Made by a program: the position numbers and the translations under genes
In this document: positions 51,458 to 61,180 of the stretch, one piece after another
How the letters are laid out: every line of letters begins with the position of its first letter
How positions within the stretch are numbered: the first letter of the stretch is position 1
The notes under the pieces: generated by a model
What the model saw: only the letters and a program-made list of their open reading frames with translations
Told to the model about the DNA's origin: nothing
Databases searched by the model: none
DNA from: CAIYRG01 sp964494505
Lineage (GTDB): Bacteria > Pseudomonadota > Alphaproteobacteria > Micropepsales > Micropepsaceae
Assembly: GCA_964494505.1 (NCBI GenBank)
Contig: CAZBRO010000010.1
Location: forward strand, 70,468 to 134,467
Direction of reading: 5' to 3'
Length of the DNA: 64,000 nt

Positions 51458-52339
51458 TCAAAAATCCGGCTTCTGTGCTTGCGGAATGGGCACAAGACCG
51501 AAACTCTCTTGCCAATAGCCGCCGCCGTCCTCGGCGCAGACCAGCTCGCCGAGCGAGCGGCTGTCGTTGCGCCGCCAGCGTTGCACCGCAGACCATGGCA
51601 TGTTGAATGCGCCCGGATCGGCCACCGTTATCGCTGCCTCCAGCGTCTTGCCGCCGTCGATGAGGCGGAAACGCTCGACGACATGCAGCTCGGTGGTATG
51701 CGGCGTGCGGTAATTGTCCACGAACGTCTTGTCGTTCATCCCGATCGTGTCGACGACCAGCGTATCGCCTTCGTAATGCCCGATAGACTCTCCGTACCAG
51801 GACGGTTTGGGATGCGCGGAGTGCGGCACGTTCAGAAATATGTGCCTCACCTGCTGATCGTGCTCTTCGATGATGGTCACTTCCTTGGCCGTCTGAAGCA
51901 GGAAGATCGGCCGGTCACGCTCATAGATGTCGAAATCGGGAACCCCGCCGGGCCAGCAGCGTTCGCGCGCGGTGAAGGGGATCTTGCCGGCGAGCACGTT
52001 GTCGTTGGCGTGTTTCATCTGCTCCACCGCCCACGGTTTCAGAATCGGATTGGCGAGGTCGGCGACACGATAGGTCGATTGGCCGACGCCGTTGGGCACA
52101 TAGGGATGATCCTTGACCGAGACCACAGGCCCCGGCCCGCTATCCGGCGGAAGAAAGTCGTCACCTGCCACGCGGGAGGGAAACCAGGCTGTGTTGCCGT
52201 TGGCCGTGAAGAGAGGTGTGGCTGCACTGGCCGGCGCCGGCGCGGCAAAAGTGGGGCCAAGCGCGGAAGCCGACAGGAGGAGCGCACATGCTGCGGCCGC
52301 TTGTTTGCTGCCGCTGCGCATCGAGCCGGGCTTGAACAT
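51458..52339 (-). CDS. secreted protein of unknown function
   Basis: 293 residues from the ATG at 52339 (GGAGGACG upstream), with signal peptide (cleavage after APASAATPLF region). Conserved-looking segments are IFLNVPHSAHPKPSWYGESIGHYEGDTLVVDTIGMND given by its ends IFLNVPHS and DTIGMND, followed by RFRLIDGGKTLEAAITVADPGAF. I have seen this kind of protein with DUF6152 proteins in sphingomonad-like genomes but know no function. Convergent with mobA (six bases); opposite strand to the fdh genes. Confidence 0.7.
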   Translation of the reverse strand: MFKPGSMRSGSKQAAAACALLLSASALGPTFAAPAPASAATPLFTANGNTAWFPSRVAGDDFLPPDSGPGPVVSVKDHPYVPNGVGQSTYRVADLANPILKPWAVEQMKHANDNVLAGKIPFTARERCWPGGVPDFDIYERDRPIFLLQTAKEVTIIEEHDQQVRHIFLNVPHSAHPKPSWYGESIGHYEGDTLVVDTIGMNDKTFVDNYRTPHTTELHVVERFRLIDGGKTLEAAITVADPGAFNMPWSAVQRWRRNDSRSLGELVCAEDGGGYWQESFGLVPIPQAQKPDF

Positions 52340-52466
52340 GCACGTCCTCCGTTCGCAAAAAACGAGGCCGGGATATGATACGCCGCCAAAAGCCGGAAAA
52401 CGAGCGCACGCCGGCATTCGCGGGCCTCACTGTTCGCTCCACCGGCGATCCGGTAGACTCTCCGCC

Positions 52467-53318
52467 ATGTCAGCCCGCACCTTCAGCCCGACGCCGACGG
52501 AACCGGACGTTCCGGATATTTATGCAACGGCACATGAGCATCCGACGGTGCGCATCACGCCGGCAGAGACGGCCCCCGGCTCGCGCCTGCTCGCGAACGA
52601 GGTGCCGGTCGCGCTCGAATTCGACGGCGAGGCCTATGCCGTCATGATGCTTACCCCGGCCGATCTCGAAGATTTTGCCGTCGGGTTCGCGCTCTCCGAG
52701 CGGATCATCACCCGCGCCAATGAAATCGCCCGCATCGATGTCCGCTATGGCTCGCGCGGCATCGGCGTGGACGTCAGACTGGAGAAGGAGCATTCGCATC
52801 GTCTGGCCGAGCGCCGTCGCTCGCTGCCCGGCCAATCCGGCTGCGGTCTGTGCGGCCTGACCAGCATCGAGGAGGCCCTGCCCCAGCTTGAGCCCCTGAC
52901 TGCCGCGCCGCGGCTTTCGTCCGCCGCCCTGTTCAAGGCGCTTTCCGCCCTTCCCGCCCGCCAGACGCTGAACCTGGAAACCGGCGCGGTCCATGCCGCC
53001 GCATTCTGCTCGGCCGATGGCGAGATTCTTGCCGTTCGGGAGGACGTCGGGCGGCACAACGCCTTCGACAAGGTGACAGGCCACCTCGCCCGCAACGGCA
53101 TCGATCCGGCCTCAGGTTTCGCTCTTCTGACCAGCCGCTGCTCTTACGAATTGGTGCAAAAGGCGGTCCTCGCCCGCATCCCCCTTTTGGCAGCCATTTC
53201 GGCTCCGACCGAGCTTGCGGTTTCAATTGCGCGTGAGACGCGGCTGACGCTGATCGCGCTGGCCCGAGGCGATTCCGTGCTGGTCTTCAATAACCCTTTC
53301 AATTCCATGGTTAAGTAG
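52467..53318 (+). CDS. fdhD: formate dehydrogenase accessory sulfurtransferase
   Basis: A 283-residue FdhD, which moves sulfur from a cysteine desulfurase to the Mo cofactor so that formate dehydrogenase becomes active. The two sulfur-carrying Cys are C126 and C129 in SGCGLCGLTS. Other markers are LLANEVPVALEFDGE, VREDVGRHNAFDKV and LTSRCSYELVQKA. The ATG at 52467 was chosen for the normal N-terminal length. It lies 106 bases upstream of fdsG and so next to the enzyme it matures. Confidence 0.95.
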   Translation: MSARTFSPTPTEPDVPDIYATAHEHPTVRITPAETAPGSRLLANEVPVALEFDGEAYAVMMLTPADLEDFAVGFALSERIITRANEIARIDVRYGSRGIGVDVRLEKEHSHRLAERRRSLPGQSGCGLCGLTSIEEALPQLEPLTAAPRLSSAALFKALSALPARQTLNLETGAVHAAAFCSADGEILAVREDVGRHNAFDKVTGHLARNGIDPASGFALLTSRCSYELVQKAVLARIPLLAAISAPTELAVSIARETRLTLIALARGDSVLVFNNPFNSMVK

Positions 53319-53424
53319 CTGGGCTGACGCCATAATTTTAAGCGGCGCCCGGGCAGGATTTATGCTGTGACATGCCCTATATTTGCTGTAGGAAAGCTCG
53401 TTTGAGCCTCGGTCGGAGTATCAG

Positions 53425-53910
53425 GTGTTGGGAAGAGATCGCGCTGGTTTCGCGAATGGATGGGACGCACAGGCGGCTCGTGGCATCGCCGAAGGCATGA
53501 GGGATTTGGAGGGGCCGTTGCTTCCGATCCTGCACGCATTCATGGAGCGGTTCGGGCACGTCAATGACGAGGCCATCGTGCTGGTAGCCGATGTGCTCAA
53601 CCTCACGCGCGCCGAGGTACAGGGCGTGGTGGGATTTTATCATGATTTTCGCCGCGAGCCGGCCGGCCGGCACGTGATCAAGGTTTGCCGCGCCGAAGCC
53701 TGCCAGAGCATGGGCAGCGAAGACTTGGCCGCGCGCCTGGAACGCGCGCTCGGGATCGAGTTTGGCGGCACCACGTCGGATCGTCGCGTGACGCTGGAAG
53801 AGGTTTATTGTTTGGGCAATTGTGCGCTTTCTCCTTCGGTCCTGATCGATGGCGAGCTGCACGGCCGTGCCGATGAGGCAAAAATATTGGCTGCGGTAGG
53901 AGAGCGCTGA
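53425..53910 (+). CDS. fdsG: NAD-dependent formate dehydrogenase gamma subunit (NuoE-like)
   Basis: A 161-residue NuoE-like subunit carrying a [2Fe-2S] cluster: CRAEACQSMG and CLGNCALSP hold the four Cys (C-x4-C and C-x3-C). Works with FdsB as the NADH-forming module. GTG start with GGAG six bases upstream. It overlaps the next gene as TGATG, so translation is coupled. Confidence 0.94.
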   Translation: MLGRDRAGFANGWDAQAARGIAEGMRDLEGPLLPILHAFMERFGHVNDEAIVLVADVLNLTRAEVQGVVGFYHDFRREPAGRHVIKVCRAEACQSMGSEDLAARLERALGIEFGGTTSDRRVTLEEVYCLGNCALSPSVLIDGELHGRADEAKILAAVGER

Positions 53911-55463
53911 TGACCATGCGCATCTTCGTCCCCTGCGATGCCGCCGCCCTTTCCATGGGTGCGGAAGCGGTCGCCAATGCGGTTGAAGGCGAGATCGCCA
54001 CACGCAAGCTCGACGCGGTACTGGTGCGCAACGGCTCGCGCGGGCTCTTGTGGCTGGAGCCGCTGCTTGAAATCGAAACCGGCCATGGCCGTATCGGCTA
54101 CGGGCCGGTGAGGCCGGCCGACGTCAAAGCCATTTTCGACGATGGGCTTGCCGGAAGGAAACATCCGCTGAATCTAGGCCCGGTCGATGAGATTCCGTAT
54201 CTGAAGAATCAGCAGCGGCTGACCTTTGCTCGTTGCGGCATCACCGACCCGCTGTCATTGGAAGATTACGAGGCTCATGGTGGGCTGAAGGGCCTTCGCC
54301 GTGCACTTCAGATGGCGCCCGCCGACATCGTGAAGGAAGTCACCGATTCAGGCTTGCGCGGCCGTGGCGGCGCAGGCTTCCCGACGGGCATCAAATGGAA
54401 GACAGTGCTCGGCTGTGAGGCTGATCAGAAATACATCGTCTGCAACGCGGACGAAGGCGATTCAGGCACCTATTCCGACCGCATGATCATGGAAGGCGAT
54501 CCCTTCGCGCTGATCGAGGGCATGGCGATTGCGGGTTTGGCCGTCGGCGCGACCAAGGGTTACGTCTACATCCGTTCGGAATATCCGCACGCCTTTGCCC
54601 AGATGAACCGCGCCATCGATGCGGCACGCGCCAAGGGCCTGCTCGGCACCAATGTGCTGGGCTCGAACCGCATCTTCGACATGGAGACGCGGCTTGGCGC
54701 TGGCGCCTATATCTGCGGCGAAGAAACCTCGCTGCTTGAGAGCCTGGAAGGCAAGCGCGGCCAGATCCGTTTCAAGCCGCCGCTGCCCGCCATCAAGGGC
54801 CTGTTCGGCAAGCCGACGGTGGTCAACAACCTCATTTCGCTCGCCACCGTCCCGTACATCCTTGGCGAAGGCGCTGCCGCGTATAAGGATTTCGGCATGG
54901 GCCGTTCGCGCGGCACCATGCCGATCCAGCTTGCCGGGAATATCAAGCATGGCGGTCTGATCGAGCGCGCATTCGGGCTGACCTTGCGTGAGCTGATCTA
55001 CGATTACGGCGGCGGCACTTATACCGGCCGGCCAGTGCGCGCGGTGCAGGTGGGAGGCCCCCTCGGCGCCTATTGGCCGGAGAGCCTGTTCGACGTGCCG
55101 CTTGATTACGAGGCTTTTGCCGCCAAGGGTGGCATGGTCGGCCATGGCGGCATCGTGGTGTTCGACGACACTGTCGACCTCGCCAAACAGGCGCGCTTTG
55201 CCTTCCATTTCTGCGCCATCGAATCCTGCGGCAAGTGCACGCCCTGCCGCATCGGCTCGACGCGCGGGGCCGAAACCATCGACAAGATCATGCGCGGCGA
55301 GCGGGTGGTGGAGAACATCGACCTGGTCAAGGACCTCTGCGAAACCCTGCGCGATGGCTCGCTTTGCGCGCTCGGCGGGCTGACCCCCATGCCCGTGATG
55401 AGCGCGATGGAACATTTTCCCGAAGATTTCGACCGGTTGCCTGAGCGCAAAGCGGCCGAGTGA
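53910..55463 (+). CDS. fdsB: NAD-dependent formate dehydrogenase beta subunit (NuoF-like)
   Basis: A 517-residue NuoF-like subunit that binds FMN and NAD+. A thioredoxin-like N-terminal domain covers about 1-110, then the FMN/NAD motif GRGGAGFPTGIKWKTV near residue 153 and ICGEETSLLESLEGK. A [4Fe-4S] cluster uses ESCGKCTPCRIG near residues 437-448 and a distal Cys in SLCALGG. Electrons from formate reach NAD+ here. Coupled start with fdsG; a second ATG at 53916 is possible. Confidence 0.96.
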   Translation: MTMRIFVPCDAAALSMGAEAVANAVEGEIATRKLDAVLVRNGSRGLLWLEPLLEIETGHGRIGYGPVRPADVKAIFDDGLAGRKHPLNLGPVDEIPYLKNQQRLTFARCGITDPLSLEDYEAHGGLKGLRRALQMAPADIVKEVTDSGLRGRGGAGFPTGIKWKTVLGCEADQKYIVCNADEGDSGTYSDRMIMEGDPFALIEGMAIAGLAVGATKGYVYIRSEYPHAFAQMNRAIDAARAKGLLGTNVLGSNRIFDMETRLGAGAYICGEETSLLESLEGKRGQIRFKPPLPAIKGLFGKPTVVNNLISLATVPYILGEGAAAYKDFGMGRSRGTMPIQLAGNIKHGGLIERAFGLTLRELIYDYGGGTYTGRPVRAVQVGGPLGAYWPESLFDVPLDYEAFAAKGGMVGHGGIVVFDDTVDLAKQARFAFHFCAIESCGKCTPCRIGSTRGAETIDKIMRGERVVENIDLVKDLCETLRDGSLCALGGLTPMPVMSAMEHFPEDFDRLPERKAAE

Positions 55464-55540
55464 TGTGGTATAATGATTGCAATACCTAGATGCATCTCCC
55501 TCGGCCCTTTGGGTAGGGGAACACGGCTAAGAGGCCAACT

Positions 55541-58393
55541 ATGACCGTCCATACGGATATCGACCGCGCAACCATCGACCGGGGCACGCCCGAGCGGACC
55601 AGCATCCAATCGGTAAGCCTGGAAATAGACGGCGTCCAAGTCACCGTTCCGGCTGGCACATCGTTGATGCGGGCAGCCTCGCTCGCCGGCATTCAGGTGC
55701 CGAAGCTCTGCGCGACCGATTCCCTTGAACCCTTCGGCTCCTGCCGCCTGTGTCTCGTTGAAATCGAAGGCCGCAAAGGCACGCCCGCCTCCTGCACTAC
55801 ACCGGCCGAAAACGGAATGAAGGTCTCCACCCAGAACGACCGGCTGGCCAAGCTCCGCCGCGGCGTGATGGAGCTCTATATCAGCGACCATCCGCTCGAT
55901 TGCCTGACCTGCGCGGCCAATGGCGACTGCGAGCTTCAGGACATGGCGGGTGCCGTGGGCCTGCGCGAAGTCCGCTACGGTTACGACGGCGAAAACCATA
56001 TCGTCCAGGCCAAGGACGAATCGAACCCCTATTTCACCTTCGATCCTTCCAAATGCATCGTCTGCTCGCGCTGTGTCAGAGCCTGCGAAGAGGTACAGGG
56101 CACGTTTGCGCTCACCATCGACGCGCGCGGCTTCGCCTCCCACGTTTCGGCCGGCATGAACGAGCCGTTCCTGGAATCGGAGTGCGTGTCCTGCGGCGCC
56201 TGCGTGCAGGCCTGCCCGACCGCGACCCTCATGGAAAAGAGCGTTATCCAGCACGGCACACCGGAGCGTTCCGTGATCACCACCTGCGCCTATTGCGGCG
56301 TCGGCTGCTCGTTCGAAGCGGAGCTGCAGGGCAACCGCGTCGTGCGCATGACGCCCTACAAGGACGGCAAGGCCAATCACGGCCATTCCTGCGTCAAGGG
56401 CCGCTTTGCCTGGGGCTACGCGACACACAAGGAACGCGTCACCAAGCCGATGATCCGCAAATCCATCAAGGATCCATGGCGCGAGGTCAGCTGGGACGAG
56501 GCCATCGCCTATACCGCGTCGGAATTCAAACGCATCCAGCAGAAATATGGCACCGGCTCCATTGGCGGCATCACCAGTTCGCGCTGCACCAATGAAGAAG
56601 TCTACGTGATGCAGAAGATGATCCGCGCGGCTTTCGGCAACAACAATGTCGACACCTGCGCCCGCGTCTGCCATTCGCCAACCGGCTATGGCTTGAAAAC
56701 GGCATTCGGCACCTCGGCCGGAACCCAGGATTTCGACTCCGTCAACGAAGCCGACGTGATTCTGGTGATGGGCGCCAATCCGACCGATGCGCATCCCGTG
56801 TTCGCGTCCCGCATGAAGCGGCGCCTGCGCGAGGGCGCCAAGCTGATCGTGATCGATCCGCGGGCGATCGATCTGGTACGCATGCCCCATGTGCAAGCGT
56901 CGTATCACCTGGCCCTGCTGCCGGGCACCAATGTGGCGATGATCAATGCGCTGGCGCACACCATCGTCACCGAGGGCCTGCTCAACCGGAAATTCGTCAC
57001 CGAGAATTGCGATGAAGCGGAGGTCAAGGCCTGGTCCGACTTCGTCAGCCGGCCTGAAAATTCGCCCGAGGCGGTCGAGAAGGTCACCGGCGTTCCCGCC
57101 AAGGACGTCCGCGCCGCGGCCCGGCTCTACGCCACCGGCGGCAATGGGGCCATCTATTACGGGCTCGGCATCACCGAACACAGCCAAGGTTCGACCGCGG
57201 TTTTGGGCCTGGCAAATCTTGCCATGGCGACCGGCAATCTGGGACGCGAGGGCGTCGGCGTGAATCCGCTCCGCGGCCAGAACAATGTGCAGGGCTCGTG
57301 CGACATGGGCTCGTTCCCGCACGAATATACGGGGTATCGCCACATCTCGGAGGACGGCCCGCGCAAGATGTTTGAGGCCGATTGGGGCGTGCATCTGGAT
57401 CCTGAACCGGGCTTGCGTATTCCCAATATGTTCGATTCGGCGATCGACGGCACGTTCATGGGGTTGTACGTCCAGGGCGAAGACATCGCGCAATCCGATC
57501 CCAACACCCATCATGTGACATCGGCCCTTTCCGCGATGGAATGCATCGTGGTGCATGATCTCTTCCTGAACGAGACCGCGGCCTACGCTCATGTGTTCTT
57601 CCCCGGCGCGTCGTTCCTGGAGAAGGACGGCACCTTCACCAATGCGGAGCGCCGCATCGGGCGTGTGCGCAAGGCGATACCGCCGATGTGCGGCATGGCC
57701 GAATGGGAAGTCACGATGAAGCTGTCGTCGGCGCTTGGTTACCCCATGCATTACACGCACCCGTCCGAAATCATGGACGAGATTGCACGGCTAACCCCGA
57801 CCTTTGCGGGCGTGTCCTATCGCAAACTCGACGAACTCGGCAGCGTGCAATGGCCCTGCAACGACAAGGCCCCGGAAGGCACGCCCGTCATGCATATCGG
57901 CGGCTTTGCGCGCGGCAAGGGCAAATTCGTTCTCACCGAATACGTGCCGACCGACGAACGCACCGGTCCGCGCTTCCCGCTGCTGCTCACCACCGGGCGC
58001 ATCCTCTCCCAGTACAATGTCGGCGCGCAGACTCGGCGCACGGATAACAATGTCTGGCATAACGAGGACATTCTCGAGATTCATCCGCACGACGCGGAGA
58101 ACCGCGGCATCAACGAAGGCGACAGGGTCGCGCTGGTGAGCCGTGCCGGCGACACCACCATGCGGGCGCACATCACCGAGCGGGTTCAGCCGGGCGTCGT
58201 CTACACCACGTTCCACCACCCCGAATCGGGCGCCAATGTCATCACTACGGATTATTCCGACTGGGCAACGAACTGCCCGGAATACAAGGTGACAGCGGTC
58301 GAGGTGCGGCTGACAAACCGCGAGTCGCGCTGGCAGGAAGATTATGCGGAGCTGCAAAAGCTGCAGCGCATCGAGACAGTGGCGGCCGAGTAA
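55541..58393 (+). CDS. fdsA: NAD-dependent formate dehydrogenase alpha subunit (Mo-bis-PGD)
   Basis: A 950-residue catalytic subunit oxidising formate to CO2. In order: a [2Fe-2S] ferredoxin domain (GSCRLCLVE near 65), the NuoG-type cluster (HPLDCLTCAANGDC near 115), two [4Fe-4S] clusters (CIVCSRCVRAC near 171, CVSCGACVQACP near 214), a further cluster (CAYCGVGC near 248), then the molybdopterin domains. The Mo ligand is Cys377 in ARVCHSPTGYGL, where other formate dehydrogenases have Sec. It starts with AGAGGCC upstream and shares a TAATG overlap with fdsD. Confidence 0.97.
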   Translation: MTVHTDIDRATIDRGTPERTSIQSVSLEIDGVQVTVPAGTSLMRAASLAGIQVPKLCATDSLEPFGSCRLCLVEIEGRKGTPASCTTPAENGMKVSTQNDRLAKLRRGVMELYISDHPLDCLTCAANGDCELQDMAGAVGLREVRYGYDGENHIVQAKDESNPYFTFDPSKCIVCSRCVRACEEVQGTFALTIDARGFASHVSAGMNEPFLESECVSCGACVQACPTATLMEKSVIQHGTPERSVITTCAYCGVGCSFEAELQGNRVVRMTPYKDGKANHGHSCVKGRFAWGYATHKERVTKPMIRKSIKDPWREVSWDEAIAYTASEFKRIQQKYGTGSIGGITSSRCTNEEVYVMQKMIRAAFGNNNVDTCARVCHSPTGYGLKTAFGTSAGTQDFDSVNEADVILVMGANPTDAHPVFASRMKRRLREGAKLIVIDPRAIDLVRMPHVQASYHLALLPGTNVAMINALAHTIVTEGLLNRKFVTENCDEAEVKAWSDFVSRPENSPEAVEKVTGVPAKDVRAAARLYATGGNGAIYYGLGITEHSQGSTAVLGLANLAMATGNLGREGVGVNPLRGQNNVQGSCDMGSFPHEYTGYRHISEDGPRKMFEADWGVHLDPEPGLRIPNMFDSAIDGTFMGLYVQGEDIAQSDPNTHHVTSALSAMECIVVHDLFLNETAAYAHVFFPGASFLEKDGTFTNAERRIGRVRKAIPPMCGMAEWEVTMKLSSALGYPMHYTHPSEIMDEIARLTPTFAGVSYRKLDELGSVQWPCNDKAPEGTPVMHIGGFARGKGKFVLTEYVPTDERTGPRFPLLLTTGRILSQYNVGAQTRRTDNNVWHNEDILEIHPHDAENRGINEGDRVALVSRAGDTTMRAHITERVQPGVVYTTFHHPESGANVITTDYSDWATNCPEYKVTAVEVRLTNRESRWQEDYAELQKLQRIETVAAE

Positions 58394-58638
58394 TGACTGC
58401 TTCATCGAGTGAAACGCTGGTCCGCATGGCGAACCAGATTGCTGATTTCTTTAGGATTCAGCCCGAAGGTGACGCCGTCGCCGGTACGGCCGACCATATC
58501 CGCCGCTTCTGGGACCCGCGCATGCGTGCGAAAATGTCGCAGCATCTCGCCCACACCGGCGGGACGGGGCTCCATCCCATCGCGCTCCAGGCCGTTCAGC
58601 TGGTGTGCAAACCGGCTGCTGCCGAGCCGCACGCCTGA
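58393..58638 (+). CDS. fdsD: formate dehydrogenase delta subunit
   Basis: An 81-residue small subunit of the FdsD family (VRMANQIADFF, HIRRFWDPRMRAKM, HLAHTGGTGLHPIALQAVQ). It is needed for full activity of FdsABG-type formate dehydrogenases, probably in cofactor insertion or stability. Its start overlaps the fdsA stop by one base. Last gene of the fds operon. Confidence 0.95.
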   Translation: MTASSSETLVRMANQIADFFRIQPEGDAVAGTADHIRRFWDPRMRAKMSQHLAHTGGTGLHPIALQAVQLVCKPAAAEPHA

Positions 58639-58984
58639 CCCGCGGAAACTGAAAAACACAAATAGTTCCGGCCTGTAGTCGCCGTGCGCAGCCGGCAGGT
58701 GCGAACTTGTGCCAATTGCACCTGCGTCGCGTTTCCAACTTGAGCGCAGGGAAATCACCCCTCCTGAATTACACACGATTAACAATAAGCTTAGGCTTGA
58801 GATAGGGCCAAATACTACACAACGCGAATTAATATAACGGAATTGATGTGAATCAAAAAAATAGGGTTAAGAAAGTGTAAAAAGACACATACCGAATTAG
58901 CAATTTGCTTTAAGGTTAATCCGGCACGTCGGGGTTGATTACGGAGATCGCTCTTTCGCGTGCTCAATATCCGAGGGGGATATC
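58639..58984. other. 346-base AT-rich intergenic region before the RTX gene
   Basis: From about 58770 to 58920 the sequence turns markedly AT-rich, with runs such as AATTAATATAACGGAATTGATG and poly-A stretches, unlike the GC-rich DNA around it. It probably holds the RTX promoter and regulator sites. No gene, terminator or clear -10/-35 pair could be fixed with confidence. Confidence 0.6.
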
Positions 58985-61051
58985 ATGCCAACCTATTCTG
59001 GCGGCGCCACTAATGGCGACGATACTATCAGCGTGCTCAGCGGCAATGGCACGATCAACGGCGGTGCCGGAGCCGACACGATTACCGGCAATACCGGTAA
59101 TGATCGCCTGCTGGGCGGCCTCGGGAACGACGCAATCGACGGCGGCGCGGGAGCCGACTTCCTCCAGGGCGGCGACGGCAACGACACCGCGAGCGGCGGC
59201 ACCGGGAATGACTCGATCGAGGGTAATACCGGCAACGATTCCCTGGACGGAGGAGACGGAGACGACAGCTTGTCGGGGGGCTCCGGCAACGACACGCTTC
59301 TGGGCGAGGCCGGCAACGACTACATCGTCGATACGTCCGGGTTCAATCTGATTTACGGGAATGAGGGCAACGATACGATCGGGGGCGGCTCCGACGCGGA
59401 TATCATTTACGGCGGAAGTGGAAACGACCTCATATACGGATATGGTGGGACCGACCTTATCAGCGGCGATTCCGGCAACGATTCGCTCTGGGGCGCAGAC
59501 GACAGCGATACCCTTCTTGGCGGCGACGACCATGACAGGATAATCGGCCAGGGCGGCGACGATCTGATCGTTGGCGGCAAGGACGGTGACGGTCTCAGGG
59601 GGGATGCCGGCAACGACGTTTTCGCCTACCGCGCGGTCACCGACTCGACATATGCGGGGGGCGCGACCGAGTCCTGGTACGGCCCAAGCGATTGGGATGT
59701 CATCCTCGATTTCACGCATGGCGCCGACAAGATCGATCTGCGGGTGCCGCTCACAGGTGATAACCACCCCTCCAATCTGCAATGGCTCGGCATCACCACG
59801 ACCGATGCCGCGGCAGGTTCGGCCAACATTGCGCGCGCATATGGCGTCTGGACAGACGGCGGACATAACTTCGTCTATGCGGACACCAACGGAGACGGCG
59901 CCGCCGACATGAAGATCCAGGTCGGCAACGTCCAAGACGCGACCGACTTCATCTTCGCGTCGACCACCCCGGTGGACTCCGATCCTTCCGACAATCAGCT
60001 TCTGGAAGGTTTGACGCCGCCCGCAGCCACCGGCCTTACGGCATCCTCGACCGGCACAGGCATTACGTATTCGATCATCGGCGACACGTCCGGTGACGGT
60101 TTCCAGATCGATCCCAACACCGGCGTCGTAACCTCGTCCGATCCGATCGTGTTGGAATCGACGCACAGCTACAACGTCACCGTCCAGGCCGACGATGGCG
60201 TATTGCCGGTTTCTGCGACTTTCTCGATCGCCGTTCTGGACAATGACCAGGACAATCTGGGCATTGCCGGCGACAACACGCAGGTGGGTACGCATAACGC
60301 CGATACTCTGTTTGGTGGGACCGGTAATGACAGTATCGACGCTTCCTGGTCGAACGACACTGTTTATGGCGGGTCGGGCAATGACACCATCATGGGAGGC
60401 GCAGACAATGACCTCATCTATGGCGGATCAGGCAACGATTCGATCGACGGCAACAATGGCCAGGATACGATCTGGGCCGGCTCGGGAAATGACACCGTTC
60501 AAGGTGGCCACGACGCCGACGCAGCCTACCTGGGCGAAGGCAACGACATCTTCCACGGCAGCACGGGCGACGATACGGCGTATGGCGGGTCCGGCAACGA
60601 TTCGCTCTACGGCGAGGACGGCAACGACTGCCTGGACGGCGGGGCCGGAAACGACTCCATAGAGGGCGGCGCGGATAACGACATCATCCGTGGCGGCGCC
60701 GGAGGGGACACCCTCGTCGGCGGAACCCAAACCGATATCTTCCTCTACAATGCTGTGTCGGATTCCGCGCCGGGAGCCGGCAATTTCGACTCGATATCCC
60801 TGTTCCGCCCGACGCAGTCGGACAAGATCGACCTCTCTGCGGTCGATGCGGATACCAGTACGACGGCCGACGACGCGTTCGCCGTCAGCGGCACGACCGC
60901 CGCGGCCCACAGTGTCTGGTGGACGCCGACATCCGGTGCAGGCGTTGCGATCATCTATGCCGACGTGAACGGCGATGCCGTAGCCGATATGGAAATCCAT
61001 CTGACGGGCTTTGGTGGTTTCACCGTGGATGGATCGGATTTCGTCCTTTAG
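58985..61051 (+). CDS. RTX calcium-binding repeat protein with cadherin-like domain
   Basis: A 688-residue acidic protein without Sec signal, expected to leave by type I secretion. Residues about 15-215 and 430-590 are nonapeptide RTX repeats (GGxGxDxxx; e.g. GGAGNDSIEGGADNDIIRGG). Each block is followed by a serralysin-C-terminal-like segment (DFTHGADKIDLR and FRPTQSDKIDLSAVDAD, both with YADxNGDxxADM). Between them, about 335-420, lies a cadherin-like domain (TYSIIGDTSGDGFQIDPNTG). No catalytic domain is visible. GAGGGGGATATC precedes the ATG. No ABC/MFP secretion genes lie nearby; a strong terminator follows. Confidence 0.9.
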   Translation: MPTYSGGATNGDDTISVLSGNGTINGGAGADTITGNTGNDRLLGGLGNDAIDGGAGADFLQGGDGNDTASGGTGNDSIEGNTGNDSLDGGDGDDSLSGGSGNDTLLGEAGNDYIVDTSGFNLIYGNEGNDTIGGGSDADIIYGGSGNDLIYGYGGTDLISGDSGNDSLWGADDSDTLLGGDDHDRIIGQGGDDLIVGGKDGDGLRGDAGNDVFAYRAVTDSTYAGGATESWYGPSDWDVILDFTHGADKIDLRVPLTGDNHPSNLQWLGITTTDAAAGSANIARAYGVWTDGGHNFVYADTNGDGAADMKIQVGNVQDATDFIFASTTPVDSDPSDNQLLEGLTPPAATGLTASSTGTGITYSIIGDTSGDGFQIDPNTGVVTSSDPIVLESTHSYNVTVQADDGVLPVSATFSIAVLDNDQDNLGIAGDNTQVGTHNADTLFGGTGNDSIDASWSNDTVYGGSGNDTIMGGADNDLIYGGSGNDSIDGNNGQDTIWAGSGNDTVQGGHDADAAYLGEGNDIFHGSTGDDTAYGGSGNDSLYGEDGNDCLDGGAGNDSIEGGADNDIIRGGAGGDTLVGGTQTDIFLYNAVSDSAPGAGNFDSISLFRPTQSDKIDLSAVDADTSTTADDAFAVSGTTAAAHSVWWTPTSGAGVAIIYADVNGDAVADMEIHLTGFGGFTVDGSDFVL

Positions 61052-61073
61052 TTGTCGATAAGAAGCAATGGAG

Positions 61074-61104
61074 ACGGGGCGGCCGCGTGCCGCCCCGTTT
61101 TTTT
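61074..61104 (+). terminator. rho-independent terminator of the RTX gene
   Basis: Perfect 10-bp stem ACGGGGCGGC/GCCGCCCCGT with a 5-base loop, followed by seven T, 22 bases after the RTX stop codon. Confidence 0.93.
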
Positions 61105-61180
61105 GTGCCTGGCGCAGCCGCTTCGACACGGAACGCTGCGGCGTGATAATACTTGCTCCGCTGAATATCCGGAGAACGCC

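Noticed and set aside
55106..57760. Very long open frame antisense to fdsB/fdsA (884 codons)
   Set aside because: It mirrors the high-GC codon pattern of fdsA, which shows clear cofactor motifs; the antisense product is His/Arg/Asp-rich with no family features.
58985..60700. Regular short repeats that could suggest a CRISPR array
   Set aside because: The repeats are in frame and encode GGxGxDxxx nonapeptides of an RTX protein; there are no uniform spacers.
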